From Pyxidicoccus caerfyrddinensis (GTDB taxonomy: Bacteria > Myxococcota > Myxococcia > Myxococcales > Myxococcaceae), in the NCBI RefSeq assembly GCF_010894405.1, contig NZ_JAAIYA010000001.1:245341-309340 (forward strand): a stretch of DNA of 64,000 bases. The letters are read 5' to 3'. Positions within the stretch are counted from its first letter, which is position 1. Each line of letters opens with the position of its first letter. The position numbers and the translations under genes were made by a program. The notes beneath the pieces are model-generated. The model had not been told where the DNA came from. It did no database searches and worked only from the letters and a program-made list of their open reading frames with translations. Below, one piece after another: positions 52,501-61,800 of this stretch.

Positions 52501-55500
52501 GGTGCTCGCGCAGGTGCTGGAGCGCGCGCTCCAGGTGCTCCGCGGCCACGCGTTCGCGCAGGGTGAAGCGCAGGGCCTGGTTGAAGTGGTGCGGCTCCGC
52601 CAGCTCGCGCTCGAAGAACCAGCGCTGGATGGGGGTGGGCTCCACCGGCCCCGTCACCGGCCCCTGCTCCGCCGCGACGGCGGGCGCTTCCGCGGCCACC
52701 GCCGCCAGACGCGCCACCGTGGGGAAGTCGAAGAGCTGCTTCGCGGTGAGGTGCAGCCCGGCCTGCGCGGCGCGGGAGATGATCTGGATGCCGAGGATGG
52801 AGTCGCCGCCCAGCTCGAAGAAGTCGTCGTGGATGCCCACGCGCTCTCGCCCGAGCACCTGCGCCCAGATGGCCGCGAGCGCCTCCTCGCGCGCGTCGCG
52901 CGGCCCCACCCACGTCTCCGCAACCTCCACCGCGCGCTCCGGCGCCGGCAGCGCGCGTCGGTCCACCTTGCCGTTGGACGACAGCGGCAGCACGTCCAGC
53001 GCGACGATGGCCGACGGCACCATGTACTCGGGCAGCCGCTCGGACAGCCACGTCTTCAGCAGCGCGGGGTCCGGCTTCGCGGCGCCGTCATCCTGCGGCA
53101 CGACATAGGCTACGAGCCTCGCGCCCGACGGTCCGTCGTCCCGCACCACCGCCACTGCGTCCCCCACGGAGGGATGCGCCCGCAGCGCGGCCTCAATCTC
53201 TCCCAGCTCGATGCGATAGCCGCGCACCTTCACCTGGAAGTCGGTGCGGCCCAGGTACTCCAGCCGGCCGTCCGCGCGCCAGCGCACACGGTCTCCCGTG
53301 CGGTACAGCCGAGCTCCGGGCTCATTGCCGAAGGCATCCGGGACGAAGCGCTCCGCCGTCAGCTCCGGCCGGCGCCAGTAGCCGCGCGCGACACCCGTGC
53401 CGCCGATGTACAGCTCTCCCGGCACGCCCACGGGTACCGGCCGCAGGTGCGCGTCCAGCACGTACAGGCGCGTGTTGGCGATGGGCCGGCCGATGGCCAG
53501 CGGACCGCTCGCCGGGTCGGTGGCGCTCACCGTGTACACGCAGCAACCCACCACCGTCTCCGTGGGGCCGTACTCGTTGATGAGCCGCGTCTCCGGCGCG
53601 TGCTCGCGCCAGAAGGCCACGCCCTCAGCCGTCAGCGCCTCGCCGCCGATGACGAAGGCGCGCGTGCGGCCAGCGGCCTCCTCGGGCCGGAGCTGCTGCG
53701 CCAGCATCCTCAAGTGGGTGGGCGTGAGCTTCACCAGGCTGAAGTGGCTGCCCGCGCGCAGCGCCTCGACCAGGCCCTCCACTCCCGCCTCTTCCGGCAC
53801 CAGCACCACGGGACGGCCGGCAATCAGCGGCGCGAGGAGGCTCGTCACCGTCAAATCGAATGACAGCGGCGAGTGGACCGGAGAGCCGCTGCCCTCGGAG
53901 ATGCCATAGGCGCGGATGGCCCAGCACAGGTAGTTCACCGCGCCCCGGTGCTCCACCATGACGCCCTTGGGGCGCCCCGTGCTGCCGGAGGTGTAGATGA
54001 GGTACGCGAGGTCGTCCGCGGTGGCCAGCGGCTCGGGCGGCGTGACGGGCTCGCGGCCCGCGGTGCGCGCCCACTCGGAGTCCAGGCACACGAGGAACTG
54101 CGACGACACGGGCAGCGCGTCCGCCAGCGCGTCCTCGGTGAGCAGCACCGGCACGCCCGTGTCCTCCAGGAGGAACGACAGGCGCGACGCGGGCCAGGCC
54201 GGGTCGATGGGCACGTACGCCCCACCCGCCTTCAGCACGGCCCACAGCGCCACCACCATGTCCGTCGAGCGGTGGAAGCACAGCCCCACCAACGTCCCGC
54301 GTCGCACGCCCAGGCCACGCAGGTGGTGCGCTAGCTGATTGGCGCGCGCGTCCAGCTCCCGGAAGGTGAGCCGCGCATCGCCCATGCGCACGGCCACCGC
54401 GTCAGGCGTACGCTCCACCTGAGCCTCGAAGAGACCGTGGACGGTGGCCTCGGTGGGGAGGTCCGTGCGCGTGTCGTTCCACGCGACGAGGAGCTGGTGG
54501 CGCTCCGCATCGGACAGCAGGGGCAGCTCGCCCAGGCGGCCCTCGGGGCGCGCGGCCATCGCCTCCAGCACGCGGCGCAGGCGCTCCAGCTGCGCGTCCG
54601 CGAACGCCTCGGTGAAGCGCGTGCGGTCATAGCGCAGGTGCAGCGGCAGCCGCGCACCGTTGGAGGAGATGAGCGTGAGGGCGTGGTGGTCCGCCTCCAT
54701 CGCGCGCACGTCGCGCACCTCCAGCGCGCGCGAGGCGGAGGTGAGCGCGGCGTCCAGCGGGTAGTTCTCGAAGACGACCAGCGTGTCGAAGAGGGCGGTG
54801 CCCGCGGGCACGTCGCTCCAGCGCTGCACCTTCACCAGCGGCGCGTGCTCGTGCTGGCGCGCCTCCACCTGCACCTCTTGAATCCGGCGCAACCACGCCA
54901 CCCACGGCGTGTCCGGTGACAGCCGCACGCGCACGGGCTGGGTGTTGATGAACAGGCCGACCATGTCCTCCACGCCCGCCAGGTCCGGCGGACGACCGGA
55001 CACGGTGGTGCCGAAGACGACGTCCTCGGTGCCGGACAGGTGGCCCAGCACCATGGCCCACGCGCCCTGCACCAGCGTGTGCGCGGTGAGCCCGTGCCGT
55101 CGCGCGAAGGCATTCAGCGCGGCCGTGGTTTCGGCCGGCAGGTGCAGCACCCGCGTGGCCCGGCCCGGCCCCTCGCCCTGCCCCGCCCCTGTCGCGGTGG
55201 GCTCGTGGAAGCCCGCCAGCTCGCGGCGCCAGAAGGACTCCGAGACGGACAGCTCGTGCTCCGCGAGCCAGCCGATGTAGTCCCCGTACGGACGCGGAGA
55301 CGCGAGGCGCGGCGTGCGGCCCGCGAGCGCGCCTTCGTACAGCGCGAAGACGTCACGCAACACCAGCGGCACGGACCAGCCGTCCAGCACCAGGTGCGAG
55401 TGGCTGAACACGAGCCGGTGCGCCTCGTCCTCGGTGCGCAGCAGCGTCAGCCGCACCAGCGGCGCGCGGGACAGGTCGAAGCCGTCACGGCGGTCCTGCT

Positions 55501-55822
55501 CCAGGAAGGCCGCCAGGCGGGACTCCCGTGCTTCGGAGGACAGGTCGCGCCAGTCCTCCACGCGCAGCGGCAGGTCCACCTCGCGCAGCACCACCTGAAC
55601 GGGCTCGTCCACGTCGTCCCAGACGAGGGCCGTGCGCAGCACCGGGTGCGCCGCCACCGTGCCCTGCCACGCGCGCGTGAAGGCCCCCAGGTCCAGGCGC
55701 CCGCGCAGCTCGCAGACGAGCTGGTTGAAGTACAGCCCCTGGCCGGGCTCCGCGAGCGCGTGGAAGAGCATGCCGCCCTGCAGGGGCGACAGCGGGTACA
55801 GGTCCTCGAGGTTGTCACTCAT
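34565..55822 (-). CDS. Six-module NRPS with terminal thioesterase
   Basis: 7085 residues from ATG 55822, which overlaps the stop of the upstream NRPS by ATGA (55819-55822). Domain order: C-A-T-E, C-A-T, C-A-T, C-A-T, C-A-T, C-A-T-TE. Carrier serines sit in GGDSI (before E) or GGHSL (before C) near residues 1005, 2525, 3580, 4640, 5690 and 6755. The first two C domains open SPLQxGMLFH or [10 protein letters not shown], the type that accepts a D-residue from a preceding E; the others open [10 protein letters not shown] (L-donor type). Reading binding-pocket residues by eye gives Asn, Gly, unknown, Glu, Phe-like, Ser. The TE (GWSMGG, final His in GDHYSA) releases the chain. The extension upstream of 55822 overlaps the partner gene and is rejected. 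Confidence 0.95.
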   Translation of the reverse strand: MSDNLEDLYPLSPLQGGMLFHALAEPGQGLYFNQLVCELRGRLDLGAFTRAWQGTVAAHPVLRTALVWDDVDEPVQVVLREVDLPLRVEDWRDLSSEARESRLAAFLEQDRRDGFDLSRAPLVRLTLLRTEDEAHRLVFSHSHLVLDGWSVPLVLRDVFALYEGALAGRTPRLASPRPYGDYIGWLAEHELSVSESFWRRELAGFHEPTATGAGQGEGPGRATRVLHLPAETTAALNAFARRHGLTAHTLVQGAWAMVLGHLSGTEDVVFGTTVSGRPPDLAGVEDMVGLFINTQPVRVRLSPDTPWVAWLRRIQEVQVEARQHEHAPLVKVQRWSDVPAGTALFDTLVVFENYPLDAALTSASRALEVRDVRAMEADHHALTLISSNGARLPLHLRYDRTRFTEAFADAQLERLRRVLEAMAARPEGRLGELPLLSDAERHQLLVAWNDTRTDLPTEATVHGLFEAQVERTPDAVAVRMGDARLTFRELDARANQLAHHLRGLGVRRGTLVGLCFHRSTDMVVALWAVLKAGGAYVPIDPAWPASRLSFLLEDTGVPVLLTEDALADALPVSSQFLVCLDSEWARTAGREPVTPPEPLATADDLAYLIYTSGSTGRPKGVMVEHRGAVNYLCWAIRAYGISEGSGSPVHSPLSFDLTVTSLLAPLIAGRPVVLVPEEAGVEGLVEALRAGSHFSLVKLTPTHLRMLAQQLRPEEAAGRTRAFVIGGEALTAEGVAFWREHAPETRLINEYGPTETVVGCCVYTVSATDPASGPLAIGRPIANTRLYVLDAHLRPVPVGVPGELYIGGTGVARGYWRRPELTAERFVPDAFGNEPGARLYRTGDRVRWRADGRLEYLGRTDFQVKVRGYRIELGEIEAALRAHPSVGDAVAVVRDDGPSGARLVAYVVPQDDGAAKPDPALLKTWLSERLPEYMVPSAIVALDVLPLSSNGKVDRRALPAPERAVEVAETWVGPRDAREEALAAIWAQVLGRERVGIHDDFFELGGDSILGIQIISRAAQAGLHLTAKQLFDFPTVARLAAVAAEAPAVAAEQGPVTGPVEPTPIQRWFFERELAEPHHFNQALRFTLRERVAAEHLERALQHLREHHDTLRLRFTRDGQGPWRQELAGVEGTLPLARVDLSGLTPDARRAALESHAVKAQVGMDLGSGDIARAVLFDLGPDAPQELLIVIHHLAVDAVSWRVLLEDLLTAYRQFRTDESVRLPPKTLSYAAWASKLVEHARTPTAREEASFWLGLPWERVGRLPLEVRDGAANTEGAAGLVEVSLEPAETQALLQDVAKACRARPDELLLGTLAHVLRQWTGAPCVRVELEGHGREELFEGVDLSRTVGWFTSIYPVLLEEAGEGPGAWLRSAKEALRRIPGKGVGYGVLRYLSPDRELRERLRALPPPEVGFNYLGQLDNVLPPTAPLALSDGPVGPTRAAGGKRAHLLDVDCAVTGGRLRLMLTYGSGLHRRETVERLATELRAALRELIAHGTSEDPRGLAPSDFPLAGLGQGALDALADRLVAKGGRLRDVEDIYPLSPLQQGILFHHLQEDEAQPYFNQITFELEGALDVEAFIQGWRQAAAQHPILRTAFFWEGLAAPLQAVMREVEPPVSVEDWRTVPAHEREARLAAFFAEDRRRGVVLSRAPLFRLTLLRTGERVWRVVFSLSHILLDGWSVPLVMRDVLTRYEAVRRGLTPPRRDVRPYRDFIAWLARQDLGAARDFWRKSLAGFTEPTRVDVGGTSREGGRRELQLRLGMDDTATVGAFARQQGLTPGTLVQAAWALLLGRYSGHDDVVFGVTVSGRPAALAGVEGMVGMFINAIPVRVRLTPSQPVGSWLKAFQAWLLEARQHELAPLVEVRRWSDVPPGQPLFESLVIFENYPVDAALNAPSDELAVRDARSLEVDHHPLTLTAMPGRELLLQLAYDSGRFDAAAIQRMMAHLRNLLVGLAGDAARPVAELPMLSEEERRRVLVEWNVPSTDFPAAPIHRLFEAQVARTPEAVALCFGDARLTYAQLNARANQLARHLRALGVGPDSRVAVHQERSLELGVALLGVLKAGGAYVPLDPAYPRERLTYMLEDSGARVRVTESGHAEALTRDGVAVVCLDTDEARLAALDDGDLPGGAEAESLAYAIYTSGSTGRPKGVMVPHRTVANFFTAMDARLGPADGGVWLAVTSMSFDISVLELLWTLARGFQVVVQGDTGTRTWFAESVRRHGVTHFQCTPSMARALSQEPESAKALGQLRQLLVGGEALPPELARALRERVPVLHNMYGPTETTIWSSTHPVNEVTGPVPLGTPIANTSLYVLDEGLRPVPVGVAGELYIAGEGVVRGYLGRPELTAERFLPDAYGARPGGRMYRTGDKARWRADGTVEFLGRVDFQVKVRGFRIELGEIASVLAQHPFVRESVVVAREDVAGDARLVAYVVPTSPPLAVEALRAHVQKHLPGYMVPSAFVALEALPLTPNGKVDRKALPAPDLGIAAREGYMAPRTATEQSLAGLFAEVLGLERVGLRGHFFELGGHSLLATQLVSRVRSTFDVELPLRALFEAPRLADLAARIDAARPGDGAPAIVPVPRTGALPLSFAQQRLWFIDQLEPGTATYNLPAFVRLEGALDTEVLHRGLRELVARHESLRTTFVVDAAGRPVQYVTSDVRLPLEHVDLSGLTPGEGRAETRRRLEAEARKPFDLATGPLVRALLLKLAEREHVLVLNLHHIVADGWSLGVLVREVAALYEALSSGRPSPLPPLSIQYADYAVWQHQWLDGAVLDAQLAWWREQLVGITPLELPTDRPRPPVRTFRGAQLPVVLPRAVADRLNALCQQEGVTPFMLLLATWQVLLSRYSGQEDVSVGSPIAGRQRGELEGLIGLFVNTLVMRSRVGARMSFRDVLSQVKEAALGAYAHQDLPFERLVDALKPERDLSRNPLVQVLFAVQNTPLPELRMPGLSLSPLQVDDLPVKFELELNLAESDEGYSGFLGYNTDLFEAATARRMVEHFRVLVESVVDRPEAPLASVSMLTGAERRQVLVDWNATASEYPRGSTLPEVFAQVVARHPDKVAVEFEDERLTYGELDARANQLAWFLRSLGVSTDSRVAIALDRSLELVVALLAILKSGGAYVPLDPSYPRERLAVMVEDARPTVLLTTDSLRLGMPSAGMRTVLLDELSLARQPTSAPPITSLPESLAYIDFTSGSTGRPKGVGTPQAAVLRTVFGNDYAHLGPDETFLLIAPISFDASTLELWGSLLHGGRLVVFPPGSPSDAHELEAVLVRHGVTTLHLTAGLFSQMVDSHLDGLRTVKQLLTGGDVVSAPHVRRVLETLRIPVTACYGPTETTLFASCHRMTRVEQVEGGVPIGRPIGNTRVYVLDAQGQPVPVGVTGELFIGGDGVARGYVEQPALTAERFVPDAFSGVPGARLYRTGDLTRWRQDGVLEFLGRADAQVKVRGYRIELAEVESALRKLQDVAEAVVVARAATASDKHLVAYVTAREGRVLEPEALRDVLSRALPEYMVPSAFVVLEALPLTSNGKVDRKALPAPDFAAGAREGYVAPRTDTEQALASVFAEVLGLEQVGLHGHFFELGGHSLLATRVVARLRATLGIELPIRELFEAPTVAALAERIERRGRTGDAGAAPPLTPRADRSAAPPLSFAQQRLWFLDQLEPGSASYNVPAAVRLMGPVDAKVLERALHALSLRHDSLRTTFRADHGVPVQIIAPEPVLDFRAVDLGTLPASEREAEARRQVEREAQRPFNLERGPLFRAALLTLSSEEHVLVLVLHHIVSDGWSAGVLVRELAALYDAFTRDLPSPLPALPVQYADYAVWQRGWLHGAVLDAQLGWWKQRLAGAPPHLELPTDLPRPPVLSRRGVRVPVRLSRRLSDSLNAIAQREGATPFMLLLAAYQTVLARYSGQEDIVVGSPIAGRRHAETEGLIGFFANTLVLRARPEGALSFRELLRQVREMTLGAYEHQDIPFEKLVEELQPSRDLNRSPLFQALFVLQNAPAQEVSLPSLTFRSMDGVGGDLAKFELGLDLSETAEGFQGHLQLSADLFTEATGQRLARHFQVLLEAIASNPEQRLSELDLLPPSEREQVLREWNETTVDVPVDSTVHQAFELQVGRKPDAPAVSFEESVLSFAQLDTRANQLAHHLRVLGVGPDVPVALCFERGVDMVVALLGVMKAGGAYVPMDPAWPAQRRDFTLQDCGAPVLLTHRRQVDGWTPSVARVLCLDAADALPSSLPSHAPAPSASADNLAYVIYTSGSTGTPKGVMVRHRSVLNLRHALARTVYAGQPSGLRVSVNAPLAFDASVKQLVQLLDGHCLCIVPEGTRQDPDAMRGWLRRHRVDVLDCTPSLLRLLVRDGLLRDASSPRLLVPGGEAIDEALWRELATAPRTRTFNVYGPTECTVDATAFAVRPGTRPTLGGPLANMRVYVLDAHLRPVPPGVPGELFIAGAGLARGYLRRPEITAERFLADPFSATPGARMYRTGDRVRWLDDGTLEYLGRTDFQVKLRGFRIELGEIESALAQHPAVRESLVRVREDVPGNPRLVAYFTHQDTAPDSAALRAFLKQRLPEYMVPTAFVPLDAFPLTPNGKVDRGALPAPDSASAGATYEAPATPTEEQLAAIWAEVLRVEKPGRHDDFFALGGHSLLATQVVSRVRSTVGVEVPLRELFESPTVAGLAARVEALAGSSLQPPPLVPVPRTGALPLSFAQQRLWFLDRLEPGSAFYNMPVVLWLEGTLDVGALERGLTELVRRHEVLRTTFQDGPVQVIHAPAPVSLPVVDLTPLPEGAREAEARRLAYEEARRPFDLTRGPLLRASLVRVSESRHLLLVMMHHIVSDGWSMGVLVRESAMLYAAFREGRAPELPVLPVQYADYALWQREWLQGEALEAQLSWWSEHLAGAPPVLEVPTDFPRPAVQGRQGAMLTRVLPRELAASLQALCRREGATLFMALLAGFEVVLSRHSGQEDFVVGTDIANRNRAETEGLIGFFINQLAIRARLEGDPSFHELLGRVRRATLGAYAHQDVPFEEVVRALNPERSQGHAPLFQVKLVLQNQPVTELTVPGLTLRGEPVDAGTSRLDLTLSMAETARGLECACEYRTDLFTEETVDRLVRHLGTVLEAAAARPEARVSTLSLLSSEERRQVLVEWNDTERDFPRDACAHHLFATQAARTPDAVAVRFEGQSLTYAALEARANQLAHHLRALGVRPDVPVALCVERSLETVVGILGILKAGGAWMPLDASQPVERLTYMLRDSAAPVLVTTEALADELPSGGGQLVLLDADAALIDARPTTAPESGAVADSLAYIIYTSGSTGRPKGTLLQHRGLCNTALRAGAAMSLRPGSRVLQFFSIGFDASVWELFGALLSGATLVLAPRERLLPGEPLRTLAREESISAVTLTPSVLAQVAPEDFSSLETLVAAGEALTSEVVERWGGRVRLFNAYGPTEVTVCASISEPLRPGAPLNIGRPWANLRVYLVDAALHALPVGVHGELCVGGVGLARGYLGQPSLTAERFVPDPFSGTPGARLYRTGDRARWRADGTLEYLGRTDLQVKLRGFRIEPGEVESALARLPSVREAVAVVREDAPGDKRLVAYVVAEEGASVDVASLRQALKERLPEYMVPAAIAVLPALPLTSNGKVDRKALPAPEGALAVRAREYVAPRTALEAQLAALWTELLHVERVGVHDDFFELGGHSLLATQVVSRLRSTVGVEVPLRVLFDAPTVESLAVQVEQATRSLALPALRPVPRGGPLPLSFAQQRLWFLDRLQPGGATYNVPTVLRVEGRLDVAALERAFTELVRRHESLRTRFPDEGGVPIQVIAPPGPVRLAVTDLRAREDREAEARLLAREEATRPFDLAHGPLLRVSLLRLSEERHLLLLTLHHIVCDGWSSGVLVRELEALYLGFVAGRSSTLPELPLQYADYCVWQREWLRDEVLESQLTYWKEHLAGAPHALELPTDFPRPPVPSSRGASFEFQLSPELSRGLQSLCREEGVTLFMALLGAFQVVLSRHSGQDDVVVGTPIAGRRFAELEGLVGLFINTLALRTRLDGDPSFRAVLGRVRETTLGAQAHQDIPFEKLVEELRPQRDLGRSPLFQVMLILQNTPDAATPGARGDGSLSLHPVAVESDTVKFDLTVGFVETPGGVRGQIGYRTDLFREESVRRLVDHLRVLLEAVTVRPELRLSELRLLTAEEQRRLQVDFQGREEAYPRDVCLHSLIEAQVARTPDAEAVRFEDSALSYVQLDARANQLARHLRSLGVGPETRVGVCLERSLDLVVALLGVLKAGGAYVPLDPAYPRERLAWMLEDSDASVLLTQRGLKDVLPPHSARVLCLDADWDAVAREDASRLEPLAGPDSLAYVIFTSGSTGRPKGAMNAHAGIVNRLLWMQREYGLTSADTVLQKTPFSFDVSVWEFFWPLMTGARLVLARPGGHQDPEYLVRLMEQERVTTAHFVPSMLQAFVEEPGLERLTHLRRVVCSGEALPAPVVRRAQARLPVAEVHNLYGPTEAAVDVTYHACPRDDARPVVPIGRPVANTRIHVVDRHGQLAPVGVPGELLIGGIQVGRGYWRRPELTAERFVPDAFSGVPGSRLYRTGDLARWLPDGTLEYLGRLDFQVKLRGFRIELGEVEAALHTHPGVGEAVVVARDDGPGGMRLVAYVVPAVTGSEVDVTELRTFLSQRLPAYMVPSAFAVLKALPLTPSGKVDRKALPAPEGGAGTTGSAYEPPRTPLEESLATAWAQVLRMEPGRVGRRDDFFALGGHSLLATQVVARLREALGVEVPLRALFEAPTVERLAAWLEGARSDDGPARHCVTLQAEGTGTPVFLVHAVGGAVGPYRELARKLGRPLYGLQASGLDGREPPLDTVEALARRYVEAVRAVRPEGPYVLGGWSMGGVVAFEMARQLERQGQRVELLVLLDSFAPAEGMSSHAPDGTLLLAGMAMDLARTAGAEPTLRPELLEGLSDEEQLARVARHAREAGWLPPEVRDADLRPWRDVMRANLRAQMAWRPGEYRGPVLLLRAKDSQREHAVDATHGWSRWVTSLLTVEDVPGDHYSALRAPHVDAVAARLSRHLDEVSEEGDQRGEG
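34568..35410 (-). other. Thioesterase (TE) domain
   Basis: Last ~275 residues of the six-module NRPS. Opening [18 protein letters not shown] is the type I TE start, nucleophile Ser in GGWSMGG, and the catalytic His in [10 protein letters not shown]. It cleaves or cyclises the finished peptide from the last carrier domain; which of the two cannot be read from the sequence. Confidence 0.9.
35430..38600 (-). other. NRPS module 6 (C-A-T), predicted Ser
   Basis: C opens [18 protein letters not shown] with HHIVCDG. Pocket residues read from FDVSVWE, AHFVP, VVCSGE and [11 protein letters not shown] give D-V-W-H-V-S-L-V-D-K, next to the standard serine code DVWHLSLIDK. The T domain has GGHSLLATQ and leads into the TE. 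Confidence 0.85.
38620..41750 (-). other. NRPS module 5 (C-A-T), predicted Phe-like
   Basis: C motif HHIVSDG. Pocket residues from FDASVWE, AVTLTP, LVAAGE and [11 protein letters not shown] give D-A-W-T-V-A-A-V-C-K, near the GrsA phenylalanine code (DAWTIAAICK). Another aromatic residue is possible. T domain GGHSLLATQ. Confidence 0.85.
41780..44910 (-). other. NRPS module 4 (C-A-T), predicted Glu
   Basis: C motif HHIVSDG. Pocket residues from FDASVKQ, VLDCTP, LLVPGGE and [11 protein letters not shown] give D-A-K-D-V-G-V-V-D-K, one change from a glutamate code I remember (DAKDLGVVDK). T domain GGHSLLATQ. Confidence 0.8.
44950..48095 (-). other. NRPS module 3 (C-A-T), substrate unknown
   Basis: C motif HHIVADG. 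A domain complete, though the A3 motif is slightly altered ([12 protein letters not shown]). Pocket residues from FDASTLE, TLHLTA, LLTGGD and [10 protein letters not shown] give D-A-L-H-L-G-C-L-F-K, which I cannot match. T domain GGHSLLATR. Confidence 0.8.
48120..51240 (-). other. NRPS module 2 (C-A-T), predicted Gly
   Basis: C is of the D-donor type ([10 protein letters not shown]) and its core motif is SHILLDG, with Ser in place of the first His. Pocket residues from FDISVLE, HFQCTP, LLVGGE and [11 protein letters not shown] give D-I-L-Q-L-G-M-I-W-K, one change from the glycine code (DILQLGLIWK). Confidence 0.85.
51270..55822 (-). other. NRPS module 1 (C-A-T-E), predicted D-Asn
   Basis: C of D-donor type ([10 protein letters not shown], core SHLVLDG). 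Pocket residues from [19 protein letters not shown] and [11 protein letters not shown] give D-L-T-K-V-G-E-V-G-K, one change from the asparagine code (DLTKLGEVGK). T has GGDSILG, the variant found before E. E motifs: [31 protein letters not shown]. Confidence 0.87.
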
Positions 55823-58800
55823 CGCGTCTTCTTCCCGAAGCGGGCGGACAGCTTGTCCAACTGCGCCTGTTTCACCTTGGCCAGCGGGAAGTCGGACGGA
55901 GAGTGGCCTCCCGCATCCGGCGCCCGCGACGCCACCACCAGGGCCTTGAGCCGCGCGAGGAAATCCTCGGCCACGGCCACCACCGTCTCGCGACGGTGCA
56001 GGGCCTCGCTGAACGTCCACAGCACCTCGAGCCGGCCGTCACGCACCGCGCTCGTCACGTCCAGCGCGTACGGACGGCGAGAGCTCGGGGCCCGCTGCCG
56101 CAGCGACTCCCCTTCCGGCGAGAGCGCGAAGGGCGCCCCCGCGTCCACGGCCCCGTCCACCTGCCCCAGGTGGTTGAAGCCGACCTCCGCCGACGGCAGC
56201 GCCGCCAGTGACGTGTCGCGCGCCACGTACCGCAGCAGGCCCCAGCCCATGCCCTGCGACGGCACCGCACGCAGTCCTTCCTTCACCGCGCGCAACGCCT
56301 CGCCCGGAGCGTGCGTGCCTCGCAGGTCCAGCAGCGCAGGGAAGAAGCGCGTGAACCAGCCCACCGTGCGCGAGACGTCCACGCCCGGGAGAACCTCCTC
56401 ACGGCCATGGCCCTCCACGTCCACCAGCGCCGTGCTCTTCCCCGTCCACGCGGCGAGCGCCTGCGCCAGCGCGGTGAGCAGCGGGTCCTGCGGCTGCGTG
56501 TGCCACGCCTTGGGCACGTCGTGCAGCAGGGCCTTCGTCTCCTCCGCGTCCAGCGTTACGCGCACCGTGCGCGCGGTGGCCTCGGTGTTGACTCCGTCGG
56601 AGAAGTCCCGAGGCAGCCCCGCCACCTCACCCCACGGCCGCTCCAGCCACCATGCGCGCTCCGCCGCCAGCTTCTCCGAGCGCGCCAGCGACTCCAGCCC
56701 GCGCGCCCACACCTGGAAGGACGTCGTCTTGGGCGGCAGCCGCACCGCCGCGCCCGTCGCGAGCTGCGCGTACACCGCCGCCAGGTCCTCCAGCAGGATG
56801 CGCCACGACACCGCGTCCACCACCAGGTGGTGCACCGCCAGCATCAGCCGCGCCGGCCGCCCCGCGTCCGACTCCAGCAGCGCCACCTTCACCAACGGCC
56901 CGTCCAGCCGCAGCGACGATTGCAGCGCTTCCGCCTGCTCCATCCGCGCGTGCTCCACAGTCACGGGCTCGCCCGGAGCCGCGGACGCCTGGTGCCAGCC
57001 GTCCTCCGCGCGAGCGAAGCGCAGGCGGAGCGCGTCGTGGTGCTCCAGGACGTGCGCCAGCGCCCGCTCCAGCAGCGCCGGGTCCAGCGCCGTCTTCACG
57101 TCGAGCAGCAGCGACATGTTCCAGTGCTGCGGCGCCTCCAGCCCCAGCTCGAAGAACCAGCGCTGAATCGGCGTGAGGGCCACCGGGCCCACCACGGGTC
57201 CCTGCTCGGCCTGGACGGCGAGCCGCGTCCCCGCGACGGTGGCCAGCCGCGCCACCGTGGGGTTCTGGAAGAGCTGCTTCGGAGACAGCTCGATGCCGGC
57301 CGCGCGGGCGCGGGTGATGATCTGCAAGCCGAGGATGGAGTCGCCCCCCAGCTCGAAGAAGTCATCGTGGATGCCGACGCGCTCCAGGTGGAGCACCTCG
57401 CGCCAGAGGGCCACGAGCTTCTCCTCCACCTCCGTGCGCGGCGCCACGGCGGGAGCACCCCTGGCCTCGGCCGAGGCCGCGTCGGGCGCGGGCAGCGCGC
57501 GCGTGTCCACCTTGCCGTGACGCGTGCGCGGCAGGGCGACCAGCGTCACGTACGCGGCGGGCACCATGTACGGCGGCAGTCGGGACAGCAGCCACGCCTT
57601 CATTTCCGTGGTGGTCAGCGCCTCGGTGTTCCCCTCCGTCACAGGGACGACGTAGGCGACGAGCCGCTTCGGCCCCTTGCCGTCCTCTCTCGCCACCACC
57701 GCGGCCTCCTTCACCGCGGGGCTCGCGAGCAGCGCGGCCTCCACCTCGCCCGGTTCGATGCGGAAGCCCCGCACCTTCACCTGCGTGTCGGAGCGGCCCA
57801 GGAACTCCAGCGTCCCGTCCGCGCGCCAGCGCGCCAGGTCTCCCGTGCGGTACATCCTCGCGCCGGGGCGCCCGTCGAAGGCGTCCGCCACGAAGCGCTC
57901 GGCGGTGAGCACCGGCTGGCCCAGGTAGCCCCGCGCCACACCGGTGCCGCCCACGTACACCTCGCCCGGTGCGCCCTGAGGCATCAACTGGCGCCGTGCA
58001 TCCAGCAGGTACACGCGGGCACCGGGCACCGCGCGGCCGATGGGCACGGAGCCCTGCTCGTCCGGACGCACGCGGTGCACGGTGCTCCAGATGGTGGCCT
58101 CGGTGGGGCCGTACTCGTTGAACAGCGCCACCGTGGGCAGCGCCTCATGGTGCGCGCGGGCCAGCTCCAGCGGGCACGCCTCACCGCCCACGCTCACCGC
58201 GCGCAGGCCGGACAGTCCGCCCGGCGGCGCCGCCGCGAGCACCTGCCCGTAGAGCGCCGGCACGGAGATGAGGTGTGTGATGCCTGCCTTCGCCATCAGC
58301 TCCGCGAGCTTCCGCGGGTCCTCGCGCTCCTCCGCGTCCGGGTAGCGCAGCGTGCCGCCCTCGAAGAGGGACCAGAGCAGGCCCGCCAGCGACGCGTCGA
58401 AGGTGAACGGCGCCAGCGACAGGACGACACCGGGCACGCCGTACACCGCGCGCCGAGCCCGCGTCGCGGACACGAGCTGCCGGTGCTCCAGCACCACGCC
58501 CCTCGGCCGGCCCGTGGAGCCGGAGGTGTAGACGATGCACGCCGCATGGTGCGCCTCGGGACCCGCCGAAGGCTCGGCGCCCACTTCGGGCAGGGACTCC
58601 AGCGACACCACCGCCGTGCCCTCGCGCCCGGGCACTCGCGCGGCCCAGGCCCTGGACGTAACGACGGCGCGCGCCCGCGTGTCATCGAGGATGCCGGAGA
58701 GCCGCTCCGCCGGATGCTCCACGTCGAGCACCACCGCCGCAGCCCCGGCGCGCATGACGCCGAGCATTCCCGCCACCACGTCCGCGGGCTGCACCAGCGC

Positions 58801-61800
58801 GAGCGCCACGACGGCATCCGACCCCACGCCCAACTCGCGCAGGTGCCGCGCGAGCCGCGAGGACAGCGCATCCACCTCGCGGTAGGTGAGCCGCCGGGTG
58901 CCGTCCTCCACCGCCACCGCGTCCGGCGTACGCGCCACCTGCGCCGCGAAGCGCGCGGGCACCGTGTCCGAGCCGGAGGGTTCGGGGGCCGCGGACGGGT
59001 TCCACTCCACCAGCAGTCGCTGCAGCTCGGCCTCGGACAGGAGGGAGAGCCGCGACAGGCGCTGCTCGGGCGCGGAGGCCACGGACTCCAGCAGGCGGAG
59101 CAGGTGCTCCGACAGCCGGGAGATGGTGTCCGCGTCGAAGAGGTCGGTGTTGTACTCGATGGCGCCCGCCAACCCCTCCTTCGACTCCACCAGCTCCAGC
59201 GTGAGGTCCAGCTTGGTGGCACCCGTGGGGACCAGGCGGCTGCGGATGTGCACGCCGGCCAGGGACAGCTCGGGCGCGGGCGTGTTGTGCAGCACCAGCA
59301 TCGTCTGGAAGATGGGCGTGTGGCTCAAGTCACGCGCCACGTGGAGCGCGTCCACCAGCTTCTCGAAGGGCACCTCCTGGTGCGCGAAGCCACCCAGTGC
59401 GGAGCGGCGCACGCGGCCGAGCATCTCCACGAAGGTCGGGTCCCCGGACAGGTCCGCGCGCAGGGCGATGGAGTTGATGAAGCAGCCGATGAGCGGCTCC
59501 ACCTCCGGGCGGTTGCGGCCCGCCACCGGCGTGCCCACCGCGAAGTCCTCCTGGCCGGAGTACGCGTGCAGCAGGGACTGCCACGCCGCCATCAGCACCA
59601 TGAAGGGCGTGGCGCCCTCGCGACGGCCCACCGCGGCCAGGGACTCCGCCAGTCGCTTCGGCACGGTGACGGGCAGCCGCGCGCCGGGGTACGTCTGCAC
59701 CGGAGGCCGGGGCCGATCCGTGGGCAGGCGCAGTACGGGCACGTCGGACAGCACGTCCCGCCACCAGTCCTGCTCGGTCTTCAGCTCGGGGCCGCGCATC
59801 CACTCCTGCTGCCAGACGGAGTAGTCCGCGTACTGCACGGGCAGCGCGGGCAGCGGCGACGGCTGGCCTTCCATGAAGGCCGCGTACAGCCGCGCCAGCT
59901 CGTGCATCATCACGCCCGCGGACCAGCCGTCCGAGACGATGTGGTGCAGCACGAGCAGCAGCACGTGCTCGGTGCCGCTGACTCGCAGCAGCGCCGCGCG
60001 CATCAGCGGGCCGGCCTGGAGGTCGAACGGACGGCGCGCCTCCTCCTTCGCCCAGGTGGAGACCTCGTCCTCACCCGCGCCTTCCGCCACCGCCAGGACG
60101 ATGGGCACCTCCAGCGACGGCGCGATGACCTGCACCGAGCCCGAGTCCGCCATGGCGAACGTGGTCCGGAGGATTTCGTGCCGGCGCACCACCTCGTTGA
60201 GGGCGCGCTCCAGCGAGGCCACATCCAACGTGCCGCTCATCACGAGCGTGACGGCGTTGTTGTAGGCCACGTTCCCCGGCTCCAGGTGGTCCAGGTACCA
60301 GAGCCGCTGCTGCGCGAAGGACAGCGGCAACGGCCCCTCTCGCGGGACACGAGGGATGGGCGGAGGGCCCTCGGGCTTCTTCGCCGAGGCCCCGGGCGTC
60401 GCCGCGACCTTCGGCGGCTTCGGACGGCGTGCCGGCGCGGGCACGGCGGCCAGCAATTCCAGCGAACCGTCGCCACGGCACCGCGCGCGGCGGCCCGTCA
60501 TCAGCCTGCGCGCCCCCGCTTCCGTGGTCTGGACGATGCGAAGCGACGCGGTGCCCGGCGCATTCCAGAAGCCGCGAGGAACACCCGCGCCCGTGACGGC
60601 CAGCTCGCCCACCACGCCCGGAGGCACCGGCCGGCCCCGCGCGTCGACGACCTCGAACGGAATGGAGCTTCCATTCCCGGAAGCGAGCCACGCGCCGAGC
60701 CCCCCGTCGTGGCGCACGACCTCCGCGCCCAGCGAGTGGGCCAGCGAAGCCGCGTCCTCTGGCGTCGCGCCCTCCAGCAGCACGCGGCGAAGCACCCCCG
60801 CCGCGCCGGGCACTTCCGACAGCGCGCGGGCCTGCGCCACCGTGCAGTGCAGGTGGGTGATGCCCGTCTCGCGCACCAGTGACAGCAGCGCCTCCGCCGC
60901 GTTGGGCCCCTCCTGAAGCGTCGCGGAAGGCACCGGTGCTCCCGGCTCCGGTGCGTACCGTCCCCGCAGCGCATCCAGGTGCCGCAGGCCTTCGAGCGTC
61001 GCGTCCACCTCCACGCCGAAGTCCACGAGGCAGGCCACCTCATCCACGTCGAGCCCGCGCACGCGCTCCACCACGGGCCCGCAGGAGTCCGGTGTGCCGA
61101 AGAGGCCGCCGTCCTCCACGTAGCGCTCCACCCCGTGCTCCAGCAGCGCGTCCACGTCCGCGGGAGTCAGCGAGCGCGGGTCCATCTTCAACCCCTGGCT
61201 GGCGACGAAGCCCGCGAGGATGTCCACCGAGCTGCGGAAGTAATTGAGCAACGGCTGGCGCACACGCTCGCGTACTTCGGCCGGGTCCGCGCCCAGGTAC
61301 GTGTGCATCATCAGGCTCACGTGCCCCCGGCCCGCGTGCCCGTGCTGGTGCCAGGCCTCGCGGTACAGCGCCACCTTCGCGGCCAGCTCCTCCAGGTGCT
61401 GGCCCATCAGGTTGGTGAGTACGTACGCGCCCAGCTCGCCCGCCAGGCGGAACGTCTCCGGGCTGCCCGCGGCGGTGAGCCAGACGGGCAGCTCCTTCTG
61501 GACGGGACGCGGGCGGAGGGACAGCTCCACCTCGTCGCCCGCGCCATTGCGGCGGCGCACCGTGCCTCCGCGCCACAGCGTCCGGACCTCCTCGACGCCA
61601 CGGAGCATGACCTCCTTGCGGCGCGCGTACCGGTCCGGCGCGAAGACGAAGTCGTTGGCGTGCCAGCCCGAGGCGAACGACACACCCACGCGGCCGTCGG
61701 ACAGGTTGTCCAGCACGGACCACTCCTCCGCCACGAGGACGGGGTCATGCAGCGGGAGCACCACGCTGCCCGCGCGGATGCCCACGCGCTCCGTCACCGT

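Noticed and set aside
55823..56020. 66-codon N-terminal extension of the six-module NRPS
   Set aside because: It overlaps the E-domain end of the upstream NRPS and is Arg/Gly-rich; ATG 55822 with the ATGA overlap gives the standard C-domain opening.
56311..60882. 1523-codon open frame on the plus strand, opposite the NRPS
   Set aside because: Antisense to a clearly coding NRPS; its translation is rich in Arg, His, Gln and Leu with no domain, as expected from third-position GC bias. The same holds for the long plus-strand frames at 48473-51196, 51338-53863 and 38741-40597.
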